Origin: Gonatopus flavifemur
Lineage: Eukaryota > Arthropoda > Insecta > Hymenoptera > Dryinidae
Length of the DNA stretch: 64,000 nt
Direction of reading: 5' to 3'
NCBI GenBank assembly: GCA_018340375.1
Contig: JAFFJZ010000003.1
Span: forward strand, 2,356,001 to 2,420,000
Shown: one piece after another, positions 37,678-50,783 of the stretch
Layout of the letters: every line of letters starts with the position of its first letter
Numbering within the stretch: position 1 is the first letter of the stretch
Translations under genes and position numbers: made by a program
The notes under the pieces: model-generated
What the model was told of the DNA's origin: nothing
The model's database searches: none
The model's input: only the letters and a program-made list of their open reading frames with translations

Positions 37678-37719
37678 TTTTTTTTGACTCCAGGTCGGTA
37701 AACCTGGGTCAAGAAAAAA
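37678..37719. repeat. Strong short hairpin
   Basis: TTTTTTTTGACTCCAGGT pairs with ACCTGGGTCAAGAAAAAA around the loop CGGTAA, giving a stem of about 17-18 bp with one or two mismatches. At 42 nt it is shorter than a usual animal pre-miRNA. It could be a compact MITE remnant or a structured RNA element. No neighbouring gene explains it. Confidence 0.6.
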
Positions 37720-38213
37720 TTGAAGTTAGCTTCATATTTATGCCCACAAGCATTGTATGCACAGAATAGGCATCTTTGGCTGAAAATAGGTCATAGAGGG
37801 AATCTACCGTCGTTGATTACCGTTTTTTAAAATTCAAAACCTATTCAATACCTCATATTCTTCGAAACGTTGAATTTAGAATCAAATTAATCGAGAAGGG
37901 AGTTATACAGTCAGATATTGCGAATTTCAATCCACAGTTCATTAGGTACTTCGTATTAAAGTTAATTAAAAAGTTTATCACACGGTCAGATAATATAACA
38001 ATTCGCTCATTGGAAAATTCTAGTTTCGAAAGGGAGGTTCGCGCAATATTTTCAACAGAGGAAACATGTTCATAGTTTGCATCAGTACTCTTCTGCAAAA
38101 CACTAATTAATGCATTCTACGATATCCTGTATATATCACAAACAGGATAGCGGTACGCTTCATAGTCACGTTTGTCGAGCGTAATTGTTTCTAGCCATTC
38201 CTCATACACTCTC

Positions 38214-38256
38214 TTAATTTAAACCGGTGTATATCCATTGCGGTGATTTAAATTAA
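38214..38256. repeat. Inverted repeat, 10-bp arms
   Basis: TTAATTTAAA (38214-38223) is perfectly inverted at TTTAAATTAA (38247-38256), and CCGG next to the left arm partly matches CGG next to the right. A second small inverted pair, ATCCTGT/ACAGGAT, lies about 80 bp to the left (around 38124-38148). It may be a small MITE remnant. It is non-coding. Confidence 0.5.
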
Positions 38257-38259
38257 TAC

Positions 38260-39210
38260 ATACCTAATATGCATTGGCCATGCCTGACATAACAATGACG
38301 TTTGCAAGGTTTCATTCTAACATTGAAGAGATTGAACATTTTTTAGATACAAATTCACATATATCTACATAGAATATGTAATTGGCTGAGTATAAGCGTC
38401 ATGAAGTACTTGATACGAAACAAATAATGAGACCTACTCTATAAGTTTATAATTCTAAAACATCAAATCTGAATCGATAACGATGTTACTCCGCTGTATC
38501 ATTACTTTCATCCGCATTACGATATCGAACCAGCTGTGTTGTCTACAAAAAAAATTTCATAACCCACTCGTACAACAAAAATCATATCTTTTGAATCATT
38601 TTTCATTGCATACAGATTTCGAAAATTTCATTTGCATCCGAGAGAAGAAGTATTTTAATTCCATTTTATACATATGTTTGTGTTGTAAAATTAGGCTGAA
38701 CACGAATGCGAATTCATAGTTTATTTTCAAGGAGTTTGCAGGTGTACATAATTGTTCATCCATGTAATGCGAGAATCTCTCGAATTACTTCTCTCTTGAG
38801 ATAATACTATGAATTCCTCACTCTGCTTGTCACGGCGAATGATTAAAGACTTATGAAGTTGAAAGGAGATTTAATACATTCACTCGAACATATAATTTGC
38901 GTTGGTGAATGTGAAATCAATTAACATTCATGATACCATACCGATTCCAAACCAGGGAGAAAATAGTGAAATATATATATCATGACGATCAATTTTGATT
39001 TCAATGATTTTCTCTCGGGAAGAATTCAAAACGAATTGTACACGGTGAAAATTTACGGAGACTTCATTCTCTCTCCAGTGGGGAATTCCCTTCTCTAATC
39101 GCAGAGGAATGATTTTTGTTTCTAAAAATCCTTGAACCATCGATCTCTCATGGACGTGTAAGAACTTTGGTATCTTTCAGAATTTCGAGCCACGTAGATC
39201 TGCGTATGTC
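38260..39210. other. AT-rich non-coding stretch
   Basis: No gene, repeat or RNA was recognised. The + frame 38483-38719 is A/T-biased with no splice context. Confidence 0.5.
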
Positions 39211-39217
39211 TTCATCA

Positions 39218-39547
39218 TTTCGTCTTGGGTTTCAAGGTACCGAAGTGAGACATAGCCACAAAAATAATCAATAACCGATCAAGCGATCGGTGTATCTCTT
39301 CCAACGTATTTTCTAATATTCGCCAAGCACGATTATCTAACAAAACTGAATGATCTGAAACCAAGATATCCGTGCTATTGATCTCCATATCCACATTGCC
39401 CAGTCCAAAGTAGAAATGTGAACATGCACTACACGAAATGAAGAATCCTTGAAGCAAAATCATCGGAGTCTGCAATTCACTTGGCTCTACGGCATAGTGG
39501 TTGTCCACTTCAAAACAAACAGTGAGACGATCAATCGGTTGATTCAA
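39218..39547 (-). other. Protein-like open frame, possible exon
   Basis: This - strand frame has 110 codons ending in TGA. The translation has a balanced, non-repetitive composition (for example DRLTVCFEVDNHYAVEPSEL and ENTLEEIHRSLDRLL, the latter amphipathic). It begins with TTG rather than ATG, and GGATAACAG just before it could be a splice acceptor, although the pyrimidine tract is weak. This would make it a terminal exon. I do not recognise a domain. A handful of frames this long is expected by chance in 64 kb of such sequence, so support is slight. Confidence 0.2.
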
Positions 39548-39549
39548 CT

Positions 39550-42500
39550 GTTATCCGATCACGTTGAGGAATATCTGAAGCTGAACAAGCATCGACAGGG
39601 AAGGAATTAGATGAATCGTATTCACGTAAACCGTCAAGATCAATGGCATCCTGAACGAGGGTTCATGAAATTATGCGCATTCGAAAAAAAATTGCAAATT
39701 TCATGGAAACTCGATAAACTAATCCTTAATGCACTCTCATCGATGTAACCTTGACATCACAGTTGTTTGTGCAGGGACCATTGAGTGGTTTTTCGTATCA
39801 TTAAAAATATGTCCATAAAGATGCAGGAATGAAAGAATTTTTATACGTAAAACTCATTTCATTCGTATGGAAGTGGGTGAAACGATGCACGATGAAAATC
39901 TAAGAGGAATATGACGTTCCTGCATAACTAAAACTCCCTGAGTACCATAGAGTTGTTTCCTCGCCGTTGCACTTTAGTTAGATTTTAAATGCCTCTTGGA
40001 TTTTAGTCTATCATTACTTATTCGAATCAAACGAAGCGTTAACAAGGGCGCAATGTAGTTATGTACATAAAAGTAGAGAAAGAGCATTTCATTCATACAT
40101 CGTGGCTGACCATATACGTCTATCATTACTTCGTCCCATTATATCACCGTATTCGCAGTGAACGTAATTAGAGACCCTATTTGCATTTCCATTTATCAGT
40201 AAATATGAATGAACATATATAACGCACGGAAGAGGGTTTAACAGCGTGAAATCAGATTATTGTATTCAAACAACATTTCTATTCAATCTGTATCGAAGAT
40301 GATAAAACTGGAAAAATGTTTCATATCGAAAATTGAAATATTGTCGAATCGATTCAATGTTGTCATTGTATCTTCGTGATATCTCTTCAATAGAATTGAA
40401 TATATTCTCATACAGTTGAAGCTGTACAAATTACAGTACTAACGCTTTGAAACTATATTTTCGACATGAAATTAAATAATTCTCAGATGCTGTGATGAAT
40501 TTAGAGAGAAAACTGTTGTTGTGGATCTTGCAGTTTGACCTTGGTATAAAAATCTTTCTGTTCTCATATTATAAACAAGTGTGGTAAGGATCAAGTGTCG
40601 ATGCGACGCAATTCATTGTAATGTGAGATATATATACGGTCACTCGTAGAAACGATTTATGTGAATTCTCGCGAGTCGGAATAATTCGAATAACTTCATA
40701 TCACAAAAATTTCATAAACTCTTCAGCTCAGAAATTCAAAACTTTGTATCAATCGATTATGTTTTGAATCAAACAAATGCCAAACTGAATTAGTTAAATA
40801 CATCTTTGGTATCCCTGGACGACAAGTTTTTCGAATTCAGTTAAACATAACAACATTTAATCCTAGGAGCGAGTATTTCGTGAGATACTCGCAAGTGTTA
40901 CAAAACTCGTTAATGCCTAGGCGTTTCTGCTAGGGAACTTTAATGAATAATGTTTCCCTATATATTTTTCCGACAATTTGAACAGTGACATGAGATACAT
41001 CAATTCAGAAGTTGAAGGTGAAATTTGATAAGGATACTGTAAATCTCTTTCTACAAAGTCATAAAATCTCGTGAAGCTCATAAAATTTCATAACTCGTGT
41101 GTATTTGAAACCTCATGAAAACACATTAAACTCCGTTGAAACTTGTAAAATTTGTTCATGTGGTTTTATGGAAGAATTTCAACGGAAAAGGGTGGAAGAA
41201 AATTTCTCAATGATATCTGATCCATGACAGAAGACTCTGCGTGTCCTCTATATCGCATGGAAGTGATTTGATAGTCTCATTCCACGTCCATTCCAATCAG
41301 GCACTGTGGAAGGTCGGGACCAGTGGCCCAGATATCACAGAAATTCGATCACTATTTTGTCAGCAATCTTGCAGCCCTCGTGCGAATATAATTGTATTAT
41401 TTTCAGATGATTTGAAAAAAATTCATCATATTTTATAGTATAACACATGAAAGTTTTCTGAATGTTTCAGTAGTTTTTCATGAGACAATTTTTCCTCTTT
41501 CCAAATAGTCAATTCGATTTCAATCCTTCCGATATCAAATCCAGAATACTACCCTTAGGTTGGGGATGAATTGTTATCAATGGTATCGATTAATTACAAA
41601 CTTCCCAATTCCGTTCCAGGAATTCAATATACAATGGTAATCGAATTCCATATACAGGATTGCAATATTTAAATATTCCTCTCGGTTGCTGTTGCTCTTC
41701 GAAATCGAAAATCGAAAAAATATTCAATCGCATCGGAAGAAGAATTCGAATGGGATGAAGAAGGAATTTTTCTATTGTTCCTGTACAGTGAGTTACGACA
41801 ATATCAGACATTACATAATCATTGAAAAATTCCACGTTTGGTGAGGAATTTTAGGAATTTATTGAATTGTCAATGAATGAACTTCATGGATGAGATGTGA
41901 AGAGTGGTTGTGTAATTATGATAATGTTGATGTTCCTTAAAATTTTTTCGAAAAAATTGAAAGACTTTGATGGAATCTCAATAAAATATTCTTAATGAGG
42001 ACCCGATTCCGTGAAATTTTTCAGCAGTTGAGAGAAGGATTGGAAAGCTCGGTTGGAATACCCATGAAATTTAATTATCGCGGAGAGAGATGCATGTTCC
42101 CAAAATTCAATAAGAATTTCGTAGTGTTAAATCCATATGATGAGGTATTTTATTAGGTTTTCCTGCATAAATGCATTCCCTGGTCGAGTCGGTCGATTAA
42201 CATTTCTCCCAGTAAATTTTCCTGCACACATGATTATTTTTAATTTACGAGATTTTACACAGCTCATATATCGAATGAACAGTACCTTACTTTCACTTCA
42301 TTATGAATATATCTCGATTTTTCTCAAGCATGAGTATAAAATAATCATAAATAAATCAACCTATATTGTACATAAATATCATATAAACTCTGAGATGGAT
42401 TTTATGACATTTTCATGACAGTATGTATGTATAGTATCTCCTCAACGTAGTACTCTTTTTACTTTTTATATCTTCAACGATATTTGAAAGATTTCAGAAA

Positions 42501-44320
42501 GTGTTTCATTATTACCCTTGATCATCACACGCTTCACAGTCTTCTTCGACATATCGCTCTTCGTTTTATAATTTATCTAATGACTCTGATTAGAATGATA
42601 CTAATACAGCTCTCGAGTAGGGAACATTGTGATCCCTCTTTGGTACCTCTCCACTCGACAAGTCGGAGAAGGAATCAAAGTGAAATAAAAATCCTCTCTC
42701 ATTGCTCTCGTTATAATTTTACCAACGAACGTTTCAACATTTCCAAGTAATTAGCGAAATTAGAAGTGGCCGGATTCGTAGCATTCGACTATTTTCGAGT
42801 TACTGATGGAAAACTTTCCTAATAGATTTCTACAAACTCCTCGTGCTCTCGTATTCATCTCAATCCATCATTATACGCATCAATTATTTCTTTAGCGACT
42901 GAGAACGTGAGTGCTTAGAAAAAAATCTCTGACGTATGAATGTTTTCATAGGTCAAATATTTACGATGTATCGAACAAGAATACATATAACTACTATACT
43001 GTAATTTCGAAAACGATGAAATAAGTATAAAAGAAACCCATGAAATCCAAATTATTTTCCACAGTAATTTGCAAATTTAAACAAAACAGTGAAAATTTCC
43101 ATTGAAGACCGATCGTTTAGGATTCACTTCAATTGTTTAATGGCAACGCATTAATTATTAATGTATCTTGCGTATGAAATTTCGTAGCAATGCTCTCAGT
43201 AGTAAGCTGTAGTAAGCCATATATGCTTTACAGGAGAGTTGATGTTCCATTCAAAAAGAATTGAAAAAAAAAAACATATGTATGCGAATAATAAGTCATC
43301 AAAATCGAACATATAAAATCAATATTGAACATGATGTAAAACTTACGTGAAGAAAGTATTGCATACATAACTGACACAGGAAATAACCTTTCTTCCTTGA
43401 CGATCGATTGACATGGAGGTGAGGAACAGAAGGAGTAGAAACCAGAAGATTTACGAGGACTTCTAACGGACTTTTGGGGTGTGATGTGGAACGTATGGGC
43501 TATAGGTGCACATGTACCGAGGTCGAAGGTTGAGGTTGTATTCTGGTGAAGGATTTCGTTGAGAGTTGGACAGGAGGAAAGGAAGACATGTTTCAAAAGG
43601 AAGAAGGGTGATCACAACCGCTGTCGAGACAACTAAGGGACGAAGAAATTGATGAGGTCTAAACGATATATCTAACCCATATTAACTTTGTTGTATATTC
43701 TCTGGAGGGAATTAGAAAAAATTCTGAAACGTATCCAAAACATCGATTCATTCATAATTCAAACTCATTTGAAGTCAGCTCAAATTTCTACTACTGAAAA
43801 CTTTTTCATGATCATCCATATCTTTTAGATATCTTTTGAATGATTTTAAAAGACATCTTTTCGACGTTTCATGGTTCATGTTTCATGTTAGAAACTACTG
43901 TGAGAACAAACATAAATCTAGTATGTATTATCACCTAAGAACGAGTAACTATCAAAACACGAATTTGTGAGGGTATTCACTGACTTTCAGGATAATATCG
44001 TTCGGGGTTACATGTATGTATGAAGATAACGATGAACAACGATAAGGTTAGGTTATGTCGTGTCATCCTTTCAACGAGCTCAACATAAAGTCAGACAGTA
44101 ACGAGGATCGAAACTAACTGGCACTACAATAAAGTTTGATTTTATCGATACATTTGCGTGCGTCGTTATTTATCAATCATCCTTGATCCTTGGTATAATT
44201 TTCAAAGAACTAAAATCGTGAGCATATTTTTATACAAAGATATTCGTTCTCCTAGACCTGGAATGTAAATGGGAAGTAAAAATACTCTGATGGAAGAGAA
44301 ATTGATCTTGATTTACTTTA
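39550..44320. other. AT-rich non-coding stretch
   Basis: No gene is supported. A 13-bp word (GTCTATCATTACT) occurs at 40006-40018 and again at 40118-40130. The - strand frame 43228-43596 (122 codons) is pyrimidine-rich and ends near a TCAC|GTAAGT donor-like site (43345), but has no acceptor or start. Confidence 0.5.
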
Positions 44321-44322
44321 GA

Positions 44323-44338
44323 ATATATATATATATAT
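44323..44338 (+). repeat. (AT)n microsatellite
   Basis: Eight AT dinucleotides followed by CGCGATATG. Confidence 0.8.
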
Positions 44339-44339
44339 C

Positions 44340-46690
44340 GCGATATGTTTGTTTCAAAAATTACCCTTTTTTCACTCCAACAAAATTTCGAGTGAAACGA
44401 AGAACATTTAATGTCCACTTTTGCAGACTTTGATCCTACTTTGTATAGAGATGAATTCAGCTTTTCGTGAAGTCGTAAAAAAATATTACATGAAAAATGA
44501 AGTTAGTGAGCAAACATCCCCAACTTCTCGCAGCCTTCGACATTTTATGTCACGCAGATACAAAAGCAGTAATTCGCTCTATGAAATCATAAAATTCTAC
44601 CTCCAACGAGACGAATAGTTTCGAGAGGTGAATTATCCATGAAATCTTATGCTTGAATCGAATGCATTCTGATTTTTACTCAAAAGAAAACAATTTTCGT
44701 ACGTATTAATGTAAATGTTGATATAAATGTTTTGGATATCTAATTCATTACTATTCTCCGATAAAGCTTCGAATCAAATCATCTATCTCTTTAATCTCAG
44801 GGAATAGAACTGTAGAACACGTTAGATCTTGGAAGTAGTTTCCTCTAGAGCTTATACTATAATCTTAGTTCAGCAAACCATCTCTTATCGTGCATGCAGG
44901 TGCCACGTTCAAAAACCGTCTTGCATCGTTGAACTGCTGTACCTCATTGTATCCACGAACAATCTGATAACAGGGTATGTTTACACACGCAAAACTGCAT
45001 GTCAGATAATTACCGATTAATGTAAAAGGAGATCATGAGAGTCGGTTGATCTTGGATGAATACAGGAACAAAGATAATTGATTCAATGTATAATTAATAG
45101 ATCCCCCGATGGATTGGATTGAAATCTAGGTCAGATGTTGGAATACAATAAAATCCTCTAGGAAATCCACCGTCGTCAAAATGAAAACACGGTGTGTTTA
45201 ATATAAGACCTTTTATATACGTGGTACAAAAATCCATGAAATGCATGGAGTGTTTAGCTTCTCATGAGTACAAGAAGCACGGAGGAGAATTTAAGATGCC
45301 AGCTTGAAAAGCGAGATTCTCTTTACTCGAAGTGCAGCAAAACAACAGATTTTCTCAGATCTTTGAACGCGTTAAAATCGCACGAGGCATCCATTCTAAA
45401 GCATATGGATTTTCTCTAGCGCTACAAGTACGTGACATACTTGACGTGCCATCGTCTCGGCATACGGGGACGAAATTTTGCTCTATCGGTAGTAGTTGTG
45501 GATTGTGGAATTGCATATGAATAGTACTGGAAAAAGGTGAGATTATGTTATGGACAGTGAATCAAGCAAATAACGTTCATACAAACTTTGATATATTGAA
45601 ATAACCTAAATTCAAAGGATCATCGCACGAATGAAATGAAAATTATATGAAATAAATACAGTACTGAAAATAAGATTTTGTAAAGTTGGATAGAATCCAA
45701 CACGAAACTCCCACCCTCTTCTCACTATTAAACGAAACTCCTACTCTATAGAAATATAATAAAAAATGGATAGACTAAACTACAAATTTTTAGGAATTTT
45801 CTAGGACCAAGAGCTAATACACTTTAGAATCTTATAATACTTCAAAGCAAGATCTCGGAATACTTCCGAATTATTCCAGTACATTTTCGTGATTTCCAAC
45901 GTTCGTTTAACACGAATTCAGTCATTCGAACTATTCTCGATCTCACATTGATCATTACCAGTTCCTGCAACGCATTCATAAATTTTCAATGCCCTTAATT
46001 GCCGTGCTGAAAAACATGCTGACTATGAAACGTTACATCTGACGTAGACAGCAATTATATGTTTTGTTAGATACGGACGTAACGAAGGCACTTTAAGCCA
46101 AGTGATAACGAATTTTTCTAAATCAATACAGAATTTTCCTCTCTCGCGCGGACAGAAAAAGTTCGAAAACACCTCAACACAAACTCTCCCTCGTGTGATT
46201 TTCTAAAATATTGAAACCTCACATACATTTATGGCGAATTGACGAAATTCCTCCTAAATCTGATTTGGCTGGATGCCTTTTTCTGTTCCAGAATGTTTCT
46301 AAATGAATATTTGAACAGGGAAGAAGTGCACACATACATATAAATTGGATAAGATCTTGTTTGAAGTCATGTAATCAATACAAAAAGACAACAGAAATAC
46401 GATCAAATGAGTATTTCATTATCAAGTAAGATCCCTCGGATGATGCGTTGCGAAGTTTCAGACGCGAACGTTTGGTTGATTTATGGTGATCGAGTAAAGC
46501 AAATTTTGACATGTTCTGTAGGAGTATGAAAATGAAGTTCGAGTTGTTATAAAATACTTTGTGTCACAAAGTTTCACTCCGACGCACATGAAAGAACAGT
46601 TAAATTCTACCTTTAAGAATTCCTCCCTTTCGTTTTCAGCAGTGGAAAAGGTGAGCTTCTGAATGTAAATGTGCTTGAACATTCATTCAA
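44340..46690. other. AT-rich non-coding stretch
   Basis: No gene, repeat or RNA was recognised. Short frames at 44421-44618, 44829-45020 and 45332-45520 (+) and 46458-46682 (-) lack splice signals and recognisable content. Confidence 0.5.
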
Positions 46691-46698
46691 AAAGAAAT

Positions 46699-46712
46699 TG
46701 TGTGTGTGTGTG
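46699..46712 (+). repeat. (TG)n microsatellite
   Basis: Seven TG dinucleotides. Simple repeat. Confidence 0.8.
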
Positions 46713-46841
46713 ACATTCATCAACTGTTGATAAACTAAGATAAATAAGATTCATTAGGAATGAATATTCTCAAGTCGAAACTTTTGCGAATCACCCTTGC
46801 GCATCAAATCATAAAAAAGCAGTATTATTTTGCTGTTACTA

Positions 46842-46934
46842 CACGGAGATAAAAAATTCGCTGGGTACCTGTTGCTAAAACAGCCATTGGTGTAATATCA
46901 TAGCAATGTTGTTAGCTATGACAATCATTTTTCA
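46842..46934. mobile_element. Possible MITE fragment
   Basis: It starts after TA with CACGGAGATAAAAAATTCGCT, resembling one end of the 18842-19035 element (CGGGGAAAAATAATTTGCT). An inner inverted pair TTGCTA/TAGCAA follows. The opposite terminus is not convincing, so the element may be truncated or unrelated. Confidence 0.25.
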
Positions 46935-46939
46935 CAAAA

Positions 46940-49730
46940 AAAAACGACTTCTGACATCTGCACAGGGAAAAAAAAGAATAGTTGAAAAATTCCACCCTAT
47001 CGAAAGAAATGTATTTATTTGGATCAAGAAATGCTTTCGTCACTTTGAAAGAAACGGCGAACATGCGCGATTTGAGGGATAGCTGTTCACTCTGAAGTAT
47101 TTTTGACTTGAATCCATGTCAATACAAGAACAATAATAATACTTAATTACCAAGCATTAATTACCAAGAACTTTCCTCTTCGTACGAAATGTGTAAAATC
47201 TTATGAAAATCTCGTACTACGACCTGAAATTATAATCTAAATTTTTCAATGAAAATGATTTACTCGCTGCATTATCTCCACGAACATATATCAAGTCTAT
47301 TTTATATTCCACTCGGCTAACCTAGAACAAACGTGAATCAAATTTACAATCAACACGCGCTCTTTGCATTCGGCTAGTTTCAAATATTCGAATGTTGAAC
47401 AAATGTCTATTGCACAAGAATATACAGTGAACGATACATCAACTGCTTGAACTATTGAAATTGCAGAATTTGAGGGGAAATGAACTAGTTGGAATCATCC
47501 GTCATATTAATAATGATTGTCATAAGAACTCAACACAAAGTCGATGAAATTCATCGTAATCAGTATGCTGTCTTTGGTAGAAAACATAGCTAAAACGTGA
47601 ACAAACTTCAAACCCTTACCTGCATTTGACATGCTTTAAAAACTTTCGCAACTAGCTATCAATAGAACATGTTTGATGCACGTAAAATGTTACCGGACAT
47701 CAAACAAACGATAACAAAACGTATTTTGACATTATAACAGCTCTAGGATTTTCATTGAATACAAAGAACCTCGTTAATGAATCTTCGAACAAGCTAGCTC
47801 AATAATTTCTCCCGTGCGTCGAGTACGACAAACTGTAAGTTCTAAAAGCTTGAGAAACTTTTGAACGCTGATCGTGAAAGAGTCAGAATTTTGATTGCTT
47901 GAGAGTATGAGAACATGAAAACTACAATATTTTAACCTACAGTTCATGCGTGCTTGGAATTTGTTACTTATTATCCTTCGACTATTAGAACTTTGGGAAT
48001 TGAAAATCCAATCGCATTTCAGTATCGATCTGTGTGATTAGAAAACACTTCCACCTGAGACTTTTACGATAAACACCTCGATTATTTGGTAAATTCAAAC
48101 AAACGAAACTTACATGTCTCGAATCCCTTTTTGAATGATTAGTTAGATTACTGTATTTTTACTGGAGTTGCAAGAAATTAAATGAAAAGTCGTTGATATT
48201 GGCGAAATTCTGGCCTGATCCATACTTCAACCAACATTATCTGGTAAAAAATGATTTATGATTCAATGTCATACTAAACCTGTTTTCTCAACAGGGTTTC
48301 CAGATAAAACCGGGACAGCTCGACGATTGGATGATTCTTATATATCCATCCATTCGGATTTCAGTTTTTAAAAGAAGGAACCAATCACCGAAATGTCCCG
48401 CTTTATTATTTTTGGAACTGAATTATGACAGGCACCAAACGATCTGGAAAATTATGATTCCGATTAGTGGTTACAGAATGTGTTTCTTTCAAATGAAAAA
48501 ATCCAAAACAATCTATATCTGATGTAATGATTCGATGTTTATACATTCATTATACATCATTATATTTCTTCATTCCAGTAATGGTATCACAAGTGTTCAA
48601 AAAGATCTGATCATCTCACGAGATACGTTTCAGTCACATATCATATATCGCAGTTTCACCCAACACCAAACCTCATCACACCACCAGCGATTGATCAATC
48701 TGTCCCATTCTGTTTCCTATGAGATTCCACCCTTCGTTTGTTTTCCTTCCCGTTATTTTATGTATTGTACGTTTTCCTCATACAGAGACAAGATACTCCC
48801 GGAAAACAAAGAAAATGATCTGCGATTAAATATTAGTTTACATCTTTGAAATATTGACTGATATTGTTATCTGTTGTACCAGATAATTGTGAAATTCGCC
48901 TATTGAATTGTGAGCAATAAATGTTATATTTCTTTATAACAAAACCATAAAAATGTTCTTCTATCAATCCTTCACGGACTAATATCTAAGGATTCCAAGA
49001 CCTAGATCGCTGCTTCCAAAATTGTTCCTGATTTTGATGCGAGTATGAAAGAAACATTGGAAGAAATGTCCTGATTTCATTATTCCGAAAACTTGTTTCT
49101 GAATGTTCGAAAGCTGTACAAGAAATGTTTAAAAACTTTATTATCCCTTGAAAAAATTAATCAAATTCTGAGGGTTAACTTCAGGATTTGCTGAATTTAA
49201 ATCTGACATTACTTTTGTTATACCATATCAGAATTTCAACATGATTCAGTAACTCAGCTGAATTCCCAGGCTAAGTTCCATTAACTTGGAATTTATGAAT
49301 TCAAACCTCTAAATACCAAGCTCTGAATTCGTTTGAATAATCGTCAAACATAGTCAGAATATTCGTTTGAAGGTTTTTCATTTCAGGTCAGAGTTTCGGA
49401 GCAAGTACATTCCTCGTGCACAATACAGCATCTCCTTTTCACAGTCTACCATCCATCAAATTGCGATATAGCTCATCAATTTAGTGTTAGGTTCCTGATC
49501 AATCGTATCATTCGAGATAGGTTCGTATCCTTGCAGACAGCTCATAATTCTCTTCTCTATTTACGCGAGTAACCGAACTTTCTCATCAAATCCTGAACCA
49601 TAACCTAACAGGAATGCAAAGAAGCTTTACATATGCGGGAAATGTTACGCCAAACTTTCCTACAAAACATTAACTGATGTGAAAATTGAAGCACTTTGGT
49701 ACACTTTTGAAAATGGAACTCTGAAACAGC
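46940..49730. other. AT-rich non-coding stretch
   Basis: No gene is supported. A 14-bp unit containing TTAATTACCAAG is tandemly doubled at 47143-47168. A CAG|GTAAGG donor-like site on the - strand at 47620 has no clear exon. The + frame 48535-48849 (104 codons) is unrecognisable. Confidence 0.5.
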
Positions 49731-49766
49731 TAACGATTGGGCATCAAGGTAGATGTCTCTAAAAAT

Positions 49767-50090
49767 ATGGAATTAATTTCGTTAACCATGGAAACGTTAC
49801 TAGAGCTCATACTCCATTCATATCAATTATCAACGAGCGATGGATCGGTAAGTAACGGCAGATCTTCGAATCAAATCGCTCCAAAATTTGATTTACGATT
49901 GAACGTTCTTATGATCCGAGCACTGATATTAAAAGATATCTCTGAACATCAAGGACACTTGCGGGATATAATACAATATGTAAATACCATAGATTTCTTC
50001 CCTCAACTCATACTTCTCATACGATTTTGCGAAATATATGAACAGATAATGGTTCTTTCTGCAATATGTGAAGATCCTCCTTCGTGTTAA
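49767..50090 (+). other. Protein-like frame with an internal donor
   Basis: From ATG at 49767 the frame is open for 107 codons. After 27 codons (beginning MELISLTMETLLELI) there is GGATCG|GTAAGT, a consensus-like donor at 49848, so the piece may be a first coding exon of 81 nt ending in phase 0. If unspliced, the product is a Leu/Ile-rich helical polypeptide (for example HLRDIIQYVNTI). No domain is recognised, no promoter motif is evident upstream, and no acceptor partner could be assigned. Confidence 0.2.
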
Positions 50091-50567
50091 TTAATGACCC
50101 CGATAATTCAAATAAAACAGGAGATCCTCTTTGCTCATAAGCAATCAGAACCCTTATCAAATTTCAACCATCTTCCTCATTTCCCTTTGCTTGCTTTGCC
50201 CCTCGTAACTTTAACAGGAAAACTCTTTCCAAAACATTATACGAGAATATAGACCTTTTCAAACAATTATTCTTTATTTCGATACTTTTTCTAAGAAAAG
50301 ATTATTCTCGTTAAATACTTTTCGACAATGGTTTCATATAAAACCATGCGGATGAGAATATGTTGCTATCCGAAGACAGAGAAAGCGGAACAAATAATTG
50401 CAGAAATAAGTGCTAACTTTCCCTAACTTTGATTATACATACTGAGATTAAAGGTCATTAAAAATCATGTTGGTTGAGATGAAATCAAATGAAATGCAGA
50501 GAGCGTAGAACAAAATAATTCTCGTCTTTGCAAAATTAACAGAATAAAGCAGAGCATTGGCTGGAAC

Positions 50568-50602
50568 AAGAAGAAGAAGAAGAAGAAGAAGAAGAAGAAG
50601 AG
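50568..50602 (+). repeat. (GAA)n microsatellite
   Basis: About eleven AAG triplets in a row. The Ser-rich run in the - strand frame through it (50536-50733) is an artefact of the repeat. Confidence 0.88.
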
Positions 50603-50751
50603 CCAGAAGAAGACGTTACTTTCCTGCAATCATCGAATCGAAGGCGCCAACTTTTTTCTCCGTTCTGTAGCAAAAAGACTTGACGAAAGATTCTGATTGG
50701 GTTCAATCTTCGACACAAGAATAAGAGCGGCATAAGGAGGCGAAGGTAAAA

Positions 50752-50783
50752 CTGAAAAGCAAGAAAAGCAAGAAAAGCAAAGG
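50752..50783 (+). repeat. Short tandem repeat, AAAAGCAAG-like
   Basis: Three or so imperfect copies of a 9-bp unit (AAAAGCAAG), running into AAAGGAAAGG. Non-coding. Confidence 0.6.

Noticed and set aside
43228..43596. 122-codon - strand frame with a GTAAGT nearby
   Set aside because: Pyrimidine-rich low-complexity content, starts with TTG, and no AG acceptor is near its beginning.
50536..50733. Ser-rich - strand frame
   Set aside because: The Ser run is only the translation of the (GAA)n microsatellite.
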